From Lentimonas sp. CC4 (GTDB taxonomy: Bacteria > Verrucomicrobiota > Verrucomicrobiia > Opitutales > Coraliomargaritaceae): a stretch of DNA of 64,000 bases. Below are positions 57,965 through 64,000 of the stretch, one piece after another. The stretch's first letter is position 1; each line of letters begins with the position of its first letter. The DNA lies in assembly GCF_902728235.1 (NCBI RefSeq), contig NZ_CACVBO010000001.1, positions 1,862,501-1,926,500 of the forward strand, in the 5' to 3' direction. The notes below the pieces were generated by a model. It saw nothing but the letters and a program-made list of their open reading frames with translations. It searched no databases and was not told the origin of the DNA. The position numbers and the translations under genes are program-made.

Positions 57965-59080
57965 ATGGCAACTACATTTAAACAACTCGGTATTCCTGAC
58001 GACCTGATTCAAGGCATTGAGGAACTCGGTATCCACACACCTACGCCCATTCAGGAGCACGCGATTCCTTTTTTGATGGCTGATGGTGGTGATTTGATCG
58101 CTCAGGCGCAGACTGGCACCGGCAAGACTGCGGCCTTTGGCCTGCCACTTTTGACGAAGGTCGACCCGACTTTTAAAGAGATCCAAGCCCTGATTGTCGC
58201 GCCGACCCGTGAGCTTGCGCTGCAAATCGGCAAGCAACTCTTCCGCTATACGAAATATTCGGCTAAGATTTTTACCGAGGTGCTCGCAGGTGGTGATAAG
58301 ATCGACATCCAGGTGAAGAAGCTCCAGCGCCCGACACAGATCGTTGTGGCAACGCCGGGGCGCTTGATGGATTTGCTCAAGTTGAAGGCGATTCGTTTAC
58401 AGTCCGTGAAGCATCTAATTTTGGACGAAGCCGACGAGATGCTCAGCATGGGCTTCCAGTCCGAGTTGGAGACGATCTTTAAGGAGACGAAAGACCGTAA
58501 GAGCACGTGGTTGTTTTCGGCGACGTTTCAGGCGCGTATCAAGAGCCTTGCGGAAGCGAACATGTCGTCCAAGGCGCACATGCTGAAAATTGATAAAAAG
58601 CACGTGGTGAATAAGAATATCGATCACCAGTTCGCGGTATGCTCGCGTGAGGATAAAACCGATTTTATTTATAAATACCTGAAAAACTGTGGCGAGGACC
58701 GTGGCTTGATTTTTTGCCGCACGCGCGCAGGAGCTGTATCGCTCGGGCAAGATTTGACCAAGCTCGGATTGGCCGTTGGCGTCTTACAGGGGGACCTGAG
58801 CCAGAAGGATCGCGATAAGGTGATGCGCTCGTTTAAGAAGGAGCGCACACAGTTTCTACTCGCTACCGATGTCGCCGCACGCGGCATTGATGTGGAGGGG
58901 CTTTCGTTTGTGATCCAGCACCAGTTGCCAGATGCGATGCAATACTACACGCACCGCAGCGGACGCACCGCTCGCGCGGGTAAGAAGGGCGTATCCATCA
59001 CATTGATCGAGCCGAACGAGCGTCGTAAAATCACTCAGTTAGAAAAAGAACTCGGGCTGAATTTTTCGATGGTTGAGTAG
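57965..59080 (+). CDS. DEAD-box ATP-dependent RNA helicase
   Basis: A 371-residue helicase with a complete core and almost no C-terminal extension. Q motif region (FKQLGIPDDLIQGIEELGIH, TPTPIQEHAIPF), motif I AQTGTGKT (about residues 47-54), motif Ia PTRELALQ, motif II DEAD (about 155-158), motif III SAT, motif V ATDVAARGIDVEG and motif VI HRSGRTARAG. Bacterial relatives (RhlE, CsdA, SrmB types) remodel rRNA or mRNA; without a C-terminal domain the subtype cannot be set. A small cytochrome gene starts 8 bp after the stop. Confidence 0.95.
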   Translation: MATTFKQLGIPDDLIQGIEELGIHTPTPIQEHAIPFLMADGGDLIAQAQTGTGKTAAFGLPLLTKVDPTFKEIQALIVAPTRELALQIGKQLFRYTKYSAKIFTEVLAGGDKIDIQVKKLQRPTQIVVATPGRLMDLLKLKAIRLQSVKHLILDEADEMLSMGFQSELETIFKETKDRKSTWLFSATFQARIKSLAEANMSSKAHMLKIDKKHVVNKNIDHQFAVCSREDKTDFIYKYLKNCGEDRGLIFCRTRAGAVSLGQDLTKLGLAVGVLQGDLSQKDRDKVMRSFKKERTQFLLATDVAARGIDVEGLSFVIQHQLPDAMQYYTHRSGRTARAGKKGVSITLIEPNERRKITQLEKELGLNFSMVE

Positions 59081-59088
59081 TCTTTCGC

Positions 59089-59571
59089 ATGCGGAATCGT
59101 CAGCGTCGTTTATTGCTTTGGAGCAGCCTACTTTGCGGGGCATTCGTTGGCTGTGAGCCTGCTGATCGGCATGCCTCTGTGCAGCCGTTGACGCTCACCC
59201 CTGAGGAGATTCAAGAGGGACAACGCGTGGTGCGCTTACACTGCGCGACCTGTCATGGTATCGACGATAAAACACGCGAGACGATGTTGTCGCCGTCGCT
59301 CTGGGGGGTGCGTGAGCACTATATTCGCAAGTATCCAGAGCCGGAGGCATTCGTCTCGGCGATGATGGCCTTTCTCGATCATCCGCAGACTGAGTCGAGT
59401 TTAATGCCTCTAGCCTCCCAAGAATATGGGTTGATGGCGATGCTACCACTCGATGAGGTGCAACTACGTGCGGCAGTGCGATTAATTTATGCGGGGCACG
59501 TGGCTCGCCCACCGTGGGCACGCGACTATGACAAAGCGCATGCCTCGTGTTACGACACGCTTGCTGATTGA
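59089..59571 (+). CDS. Lipoprotein c-type cytochrome
   Basis: A 160-residue exported protein. The signal peptide ends in the lipobox FVGC (Cys about 22). One haem-binding CATCH motif (about residues 52-56) lies in the usual class I context (EEIQEGQRVVRLHCATCHGI). A later SSLMPL phrase is the likely Met axial ligand. The C-terminal region (LDEVQLRAAVRLIYAGH) is the closing helix. It is probably a periplasm-facing monohaem electron carrier or an orphan sensor. It follows the DEAD-box helicase by 8 bp and ends 3 bp from the convergent pilus-operon gene. Confidence 0.85.
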   Translation: MRNRQRRLLLWSSLLCGAFVGCEPADRHASVQPLTLTPEEIQEGQRVVRLHCATCHGIDDKTRETMLSPSLWGVREHYIRKYPEPEAFVSAMMAFLDHPQTESSLMPLASQEYGLMAMLPLDEVQLRAAVRLIYAGHVARPPWARDYDKAHASCYDTLAD

Positions 59572-59574
59572 TTC

Positions 59575-60261
59575 CTATTCGCTCGGGCTAAACAGGCTCA
59601 TTGACTTCAAGTAGTTACGAGCATCTTTGTAGTATTGGTCGAAACTGTCACTTGGAGCTTCGATGATAACAATGTGTATCACATCATCGTATAGCACCCA
59701 GTTCTCGCCCCGGGTGATGCGCTTTAGTTCATCGGTGCCCACTGGGCCTACGTCCCATGAGTAGCGCAGTGTCAGCGCACGTTTGCCAAAGATTCTGAAT
59801 TTCGAGCGGCCAGTGGTCACTTCGGGGACTTCTAAGATTTCGAATTGTTGCTGTTCGAATTTGAGACTCAGTCCATTGAGATACGCAGTTAATGTTGCTA
59901 CGTCTAGTGGATACTTAAAGGCGCTCTTCGGGAAAGAGATCAATTTGATTTTAAAATCCGGAGCTAAGGGGATCTGAAAGCAAGCAGAGACCCCTGGTTC
60001 GTTTCTCACCAATCGGTGAGAAGGGATGGGTTTGAGCAAAATGTCAGTTCGTCCTTTTAGCCGAGTTCGATCCAACAGCATGGATTCGTGTTGTTCTTTG
60101 TAGTTCGATACAGTATAAGTATCGATTGCCTGCACTGGAATCGTCGGAGGTGTGTTTGCGGCATGTATGGCACTGCCGACTAAGCATAGGCCGCAGAGTG
60201 TGATCGCCGCAAGTGCGAGCGAAGGCCGACGGCTAGTAGTAAGTTTTGATGCGTTGCACAT
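59575..60261 (-). CDS. Exported protein of unknown function, last gene of the pseudopilin operon
   Basis: A 228-residue protein from the ATG at 60261, chosen because it gives a good signal peptide (LALAAITLCGLCLVGSAIHA). It overlaps the end of the PilX-like gene by 29 bp in another frame. The mature part is alpha/beta, with CFQIPLAPDFKIKLISFPKS, LTLRYSWDVGPVGTDELKRI and a Tyr-rich C-terminal helix FDQYYKDARNYLKSMSLF. It looks like a small periplasmic fold with one Cys. I recognise no family. Overlap and orientation suggest it is translated with the pilin genes. Confidence 0.65.
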   Translation of the reverse strand: MCNASKLTTSRRPSLALAAITLCGLCLVGSAIHAANTPPTIPVQAIDTYTVSNYKEQHESMLLDRTRLKGRTDILLKPIPSHRLVRNEPGVSACFQIPLAPDFKIKLISFPKSAFKYPLDVATLTAYLNGLSLKFEQQQFEILEVPEVTTGRSKFRIFGKRALTLRYSWDVGPVGTDELKRITRGENWVLYDDVIHIVIIEAPSDSFDQYYKDARNYLKSMSLFSPSE

Positions 60262-62404
60262 ATTCTTCGTAAGTATCTTTATTGATGATCTCAAAGTCGA
60301 CTGCGCGGTATTGTCGAGTGTTGGGGGTGCCTGGTGGCAGGTAGCCTTCGCCAAATTTTTCATGAAAGCCCCAGGCGCGGTTGGGCGGACTGTATACTTC
60401 CCCGCCAGCCCAAGGGGCTGTGCCGACTTCACTTTCGAATAGGGCAACAATCGAGCCGCGTATGAGGAAGGTTTTATTACTCCATTTTTCTAGGAAGCGG
60501 GGGAAGTTTTCAAGGCCGCCGCTATAACTATTTGATCCTGATTCGCCGGAAGGCACGAGGCCGGTGAGTATCGCTGCGGACACTTCGGTATCTCCTGCGA
60601 CCCGGTGATCCTTTTTGCCTTTATTACTATCGGCATCATCCCAATCGACACTGAGGAAAGTGATCGAATCTGCGATTAATGCGGCAGGTGCTTCTTCGTC
60701 GACTGCGCCGAAATTACTGTTATCAGCCTCTGTCGGAGAACCTGTATCAAGATCGCCATCGGCATTATAGTTACCTTGGACATAGAGCATTTGGTTGGTC
60801 GCTAGAGACATGCCATATATGTTGTCATCTTGTGCAAAGCTTGGGTTCGGAATCGTCTCGGCGTTGACGAGCTTAACGCCCCATCCTTCAATGGCTGGGT
60901 TTACATTATCGTCTCGATCAGAGCTGCTGTTTTGCTCCGGAAAATCGACATAGACGATCCCATTCCACCATTCTTCGGGCTGGCTGTCGTCACTGCCTGT
61001 ATCGTCCCAGTCCGCAGCATCATTCTTATCCACCAAGTCTTTGAGGGCACCCACATCAATTTCAATCATATCTAGATCCTCGCCTAAGCGTGCATCATAC
61101 ATTCCGCTGGTGATTGTGCCATCATCCTCAGTGAACGGCTTATACGTTGCGATGTCCGTAGTCGGCTCAAGGCGTCGTGTCGATTGCTTGCCATTGTCAT
61201 AATATAGTATTGTGTCGTCACTATCGCGGCGAGCAGCTCTATAGCTGATGTTGCCGCTGCTGTCGACCCGAATGATTAGCCCTGCTTTGTAGGCGTATTT
61301 CTGCTTTTCAATTTCGTTGAGCCTGGTCGCTTCTGCATAGCCTTCTGGGTCATCGGTCGCTGAGGGGTATGCCAATTCAGATTCGTTGAGTATCGGTTGT
61401 ATCAGGTTGTAGGCACTGTTGTAGGATTCTTTTTGATCTGTGGAAGAGTCGGTGTCTTCGATATAATCGTTCACACCAACTGGGTTCTGGGCTGATACTC
61501 CATGCTCAGATGTCTGAAGGTTTCCACCAAATGCTTGGTTGGTTAGATCAACGAAGTCGTCTACGCCTGTCTCCATCCAGCCGTCAGTGGTTTGTAAGCT
61601 GGTTTGCACGCCGCTGCTATTGGTGATCGTGATGTCGCCATTGGAAGTGCCCCCAGTGGCGTCTGGGTGGCGCCCGTGGCTTAGGTCGCCAGCAATGGTT
61701 AGTTTTGAGTAGAAGTCGAGAGAGTCGCTTGATTGGAGCCATGTGCTTGTATTGGCATGCACAGGGCCATGAATTTCCATTTGAGCGCCTGGGGCGATTT
61801 CGAGTGGAACGTTGTAGAAGATCGCATAGGCGAATAGTGGTGCATCACGCACTTGTAGGAATTGTCGAGCATAGACGGTTGAGGTGCCGACTTGTGTTTG
61901 CGCTGCAGTCGCCTTGCTAATCATCTCAATGCTACGCTCGAAGACACGTGTGCCTTTGAGTTCGTCTTGTTCGTTACCTGGAACGAGTGGGTCGATATAG
62001 CGCCATTCTCCAGGCGGGATTTGACCACCGATGATCTCAGTGGGCTCAGTGTTGAAGTCGCTTTCAGAGGTGAATACAGTCTTAGTGGGTAGGGTGAGGT
62101 GACTGAGGCTGTCAGTATCTGAATGTATCTGTATGAATTCCGATGAGATGTAGAGTGGACTTTTTTCTGGGGATAGTGTGTCAGTTGGAAAGGCGCTTTG
62201 ATTCTCGAAGCGGCTTTTTAAATCCGCCATACTGGACTGTAATAGGCTTTCGGCGGCCTGTTTTGCTTCATTGTATACGATGGCCTTTTTGTTTAAGCGG
62301 AACTCGGTGCTGACGAGTCCGATTACCGAGTAGATCCCGACTCCTATGACAGTCGCGATGATGAGGACTAGAATAAGGCTACTGCCTTGCTTGCGATTGT
62401 TCAT
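60233..62404 (-). CDS. PilX-like pilus assembly protein with large C-terminal region
   Basis: A 723-residue protein with a type IV pilin-like N-terminal helix (QGSSLILVLIIATVIGVGIY, then KAIVYNEAKQAAESLLQSSM) but no prepilin cleavage phrase FTLxE, as in PilX-type minor components. The large extracellular part is beta-rich with Asp/Ser/Thr-rich stretches (EDTDSSTDQKESYNSAYNLI) and phrases found in verrucomicrobial PilX-like proteins (MEIHGPVHANTSTWLQSSD, MLYVQGNYNADGDL, NRAWGFHEKFGEGYLPPGTP). It is the third gene of the operon, 2 bp after the PilW-like gene. It probably helps build a pilus or pseudopilus. Confidence 0.75.
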   Translation of the reverse strand: MNNRKQGSSLILVLIIATVIGVGIYSVIGLVSTEFRLNKKAIVYNEAKQAAESLLQSSMADLKSRFENQSAFPTDTLSPEKSPLYISSEFIQIHSDTDSLSHLTLPTKTVFTSESDFNTEPTEIIGGQIPPGEWRYIDPLVPGNEQDELKGTRVFERSIEMISKATAAQTQVGTSTVYARQFLQVRDAPLFAYAIFYNVPLEIAPGAQMEIHGPVHANTSTWLQSSDSLDFYSKLTIAGDLSHGRHPDATGGTSNGDITITNSSGVQTSLQTTDGWMETGVDDFVDLTNQAFGGNLQTSEHGVSAQNPVGVNDYIEDTDSSTDQKESYNSAYNLIQPILNESELAYPSATDDPEGYAEATRLNEIEKQKYAYKAGLIIRVDSSGNISYRAARRDSDDTILYYDNGKQSTRRLEPTTDIATYKPFTEDDGTITSGMYDARLGEDLDMIEIDVGALKDLVDKNDAADWDDTGSDDSQPEEWWNGIVYVDFPEQNSSSDRDDNVNPAIEGWGVKLVNAETIPNPSFAQDDNIYGMSLATNQMLYVQGNYNADGDLDTGSPTEADNSNFGAVDEEAPAALIADSITFLSVDWDDADSNKGKKDHRVAGDTEVSAAILTGLVPSGESGSNSYSGGLENFPRFLEKWSNKTFLIRGSIVALFESEVGTAPWAGGEVYSPPNRAWGFHEKFGEGYLPPGTPNTRQYRAVDFEIINKDTYEEYVQRIKTYY

Positions 62405-62406
62405 GA

Positions 62407-63072
62407 TTATCCTCTCGGTGAGATGGTTAGATTGTAGGTGTTCGTGACTTCTTTGACCTTGTTGCCGTGGAGGATTTCCCCATTCACAATAAAGGTGCCA
62501 TTGCCAAAGTTGCGGAACAGATTGCCGTCGGCGAGCCCCCGGGAAAGCTCTAATACGACATCAGAGGTATCATCACTGTCAGGGAAATGGGTTGCTAGAA
62601 ATTGCTCAAAATGACTGATGCCGTTAGTGGTGTCGATGGACTGGGGCGTCGAAAAGGTTTTCTCTAGCCGATAGACGGGGCTCTCACCATTCTCATCCGG
62701 CGATCTGAAGTATACCACTAGTTTTGTGTAATGCTTGTCGTCATCTTCGTCAGGGTAGGGGTCCATATGGACTAGAACCAGGCAGTCGCCTGTTAATCCA
62801 CTTTCTTTTTGATCACTTTTGGTGTCACGATCCGAAGGGGCGAAGCTCTCATAGACATAGCCATGGTTGGCTCCTAGGGTTTCGTTGCTGATGCGTGTGG
62901 TGAAGCTCCGCACATCGCTACTAATTAAAGACTTGTTAGTCGCCCAGAAGAGATCCTTTGTGCTGCTTAGCAAGAAAGAGGTGAGCGAGCCTAACACAAG
63001 GGTTAGAATAGTCGCGGCGACGATGACTTCAGTGAGTGTGAAGCCTTGTTTTTTTTTGAGGGTAGAGTTCAT
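62407..63072 (-). CDS. Type IV prepilin-like protein (PilW-like minor pseudopilin)
   Basis: A 221-residue protein with a class III prepilin signal: MNSTLKKKQG, then FTLTEVIVAATILTLVLGSL, with Gly at -1 and Glu at +5. The prepilin peptidase would cut after Gly-10. The rest is a pseudopilin-like beta region. The stop of the preceding gene is 4 bp upstream and the PilX-like gene begins 2 bp downstream, so the unit is tightly packed. Confidence 0.88.
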   Translation of the reverse strand: MNSTLKKKQGFTLTEVIVAATILTLVLGSLTSFLLSSTKDLFWATNKSLISSDVRSFTTRISNETLGANHGYVYESFAPSDRDTKSDQKESGLTGDCLVLVHMDPYPDEDDDKHYTKLVVYFRSPDENGESPVYRLEKTFSTPQSIDTTNGISHFEQFLATHFPDSDDTSDVVLELSRGLADGNLFRNFGNGTFIVNGEILHGNKVKEVTNTYNLTISPRG

Positions 63073-63076
63073 GTGG

Positions 63077-63604
63077 TCAAAAAGCCTTGATTGTGCTGCG
63101 TGCGTTGTGAACCGTGTAGGTGCGTGTTCGTCCGTTGCGCGGATGGTCGTAGGAATACTGAATGGATAACCAAAAACCTTCGTTGTTATCCATTTCTTGT
63201 ATGTCGGGGATGATCGTCACGTCTAAGGTCTTGGACACTGAACCTGTTGAGTTGGTTACGATTGGCACCTGTAGGAGGTTCGTTTCGCCGAGGAAAACAG
63301 TGTGTGGAGTGTTGTCTTCGATGATCATTTCGAAGGTCTCTTTACCTCCGCTCGTGGGCGGACTCTCGAGCAAACTTATGCTGGCACCTTTCATTTGCTC
63401 GATCGTGCTGATGGCGACCGTGAGTGCCGTGGCATCATACAAGTTGTCCTCGGCAGTCACTTTGCAAAAGAGCAACCCCTTCATGAACGCAAGTGCAAAT
63501 AGTGTGAAGAGAAACATGCTGCCCATGACTTCCACTAAAGTGAACGCGGCTACTCGAGAGGAGTTGGTCTTAGCGCTTAAGTGCGTGTTATCTGGAGAGT
63601 GCAT
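63077..63604 (-). CDS. Type IV prepilin-like protein (PilV-like), first gene of the pseudopilin operon
   Basis: A 175-residue protein with a prepilin N-terminus: a basic leader ending SSRVAA, then FTLVEVMGSMFLFTLFALAF, with Glu at +5. The residue before the cut is Ala, not the usual Gly, which prepilin peptidases process less readily in other systems. It is followed 4 bp later by the second prepilin gene. The promoter should lie in the roughly 400 bp to its right. Confidence 0.82.
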   Translation of the reverse strand: MHSPDNTHLSAKTNSSRVAAFTLVEVMGSMFLFTLFALAFMKGLLFCKVTAEDNLYDATALTVAISTIEQMKGASISLLESPPTSGGKETFEMIIEDNTPHTVFLGETNLLQVPIVTNSTGSVSKTLDVTIIPDIQEMDNNEGFWLSIQYSYDHPRNGRTRTYTVHNARSTIKAF

Positions 63605-64000
63605 CGTCTGTTTCTTAGAAAACTCAGGGCATCGGATACACTAAGCAAAGTATGGTGAGTGTAATGATCGGTATGATAGTTCGTCTGCCTAAATAACAGA
63701 ATTGAACATGTCGTATGACTTACTTGGACTATTTAAGTGTTCGCAGAATTGGCTTGTATGGTGCTGCTAGTTGATATAATCGTTTAGCAACTATTATATG
63801 GCACGTGTCAATAAGCGCTGTAGCTTAATGGAGGGTAGGGCTTTGACTTTATTTTTTGACTACGTGGATGGACTTGGATCACCGTCTTGGGCTAGATTTA
63901 CCACTCGCGCGCCTTTGGTTGACTACTAGGTCTGCTACTGTTGGTGGCATTGATGAAGTCAACGGGGCATGTCGACGATCTGGTGCACTACATCGAGTGG
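63605..64000. other. Right-edge region without a supported gene
   Basis: About 400 bp with no convincing complete gene. A 43-codon frame at 63798-63929 (MARVNKRCSLMEG ... SPSWARFTTRAPLVDY) and an open frame from 63953 to the edge (MKSTGHVDDLVHYIEW) were seen, but neither can be supported. A weak inverted repeat tagttg/caacta lies at 63768-63793. The region should contain the promoter of the pseudopilin operon. Confidence 0.5.

Noticed and set aside
59575-60450. Longer version of the 60-kb exported protein beginning at 60450
   Set aside because: It would overlap the PilX-like gene by over 200 bp and bury the signal peptide 70 residues inside; the ATG at 60261 is better.

Overview
The window looks like a chromosomal segment of a Gram-negative bacterium of the PVC group, most plausibly Verrucomicrobiota class Opitutia (Coraliomargarita/Puniceicoccus-like). 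This is an inference: there is no rRNA here. It rests on outer-membrane features (C-terminal-Phe beta-barrel, glycine-zipper lipoprotein, polysaccharide export protein), few clear Shine-Dalgarno sites, pseudopilin clusters with a PilT-type ATPase, and very large secreted Ig/cadherin-like proteins, one of which ends in the ARFYRL-type tail I associate with that group. No insertion sequence, CRISPR array, rRNA or integrase is visible; one tRNA (Lys, UUU) is present.

Layout. 1-4.8 kb: the N-terminal part of a UvrA-family protein, a lone SIR2-like protein (possible defence NADase) and a RecD2-type helicase. 4.8-13.5 kb: a secreted protein with a C10 tract, divergent from a four-gene exopolysaccharide assembly/export operon (beta-barrel, Wza/SLBB protein, Wzz-BY-kinase, O-antigen ligase/polymerase). 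13.5-25 kb: housekeeping genes (glycine-zipper lipoprotein, GltS, tRNA-Lys, ECF sigma with putative anti-sigma, dapA-dapB-ruvA, PilT-like ATPase with a glycosyltransferase, tex-acpH). 25.4-55.1 kb: a single-direction run of six closely packed genes for exported proteins of 358, 789, 2822, 892, 307 and 4680 residues, ending at a strong hairpin terminator. 55.1-59.6 kb: AmpG-like permease, a HEWAMVY-family protein, a DUF983 protein, a DEAD-box helicase and a lipoprotein c-type cytochrome. 59.6-63.6 kb: a four-gene minor-pseudopilin operon (PilV-, PilW- and PilX-like, plus an exported protein).

The standout is the 30-kb operon. Its 2822-residue protein has a long alpha-helical C-terminal third whose motif order and final residues look like the channel and TcB-binding parts of Tc-toxin A subunits (TcA). 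No TcB or TcC gene is present. It is co-encoded with two secreted proteins of families I cannot name, a mosaic of calcium-binding-type repeats with an RTX-like stretch, a parvulin-type foldase lipoprotein, and a 4680-residue adhesin-like giant. The giant is built from cadherin/VCBS/Big-type repeats, a beta-helix, a lamin-tail-like domain and HGLxxGD modules. The same HGLxxGD module occurs in the 789-residue protein, which links the two. I infer a surface or secreted assembly with its own periplasmic foldase; its function is unknown.

All domain assignments were made by eye from motifs, without database searches.
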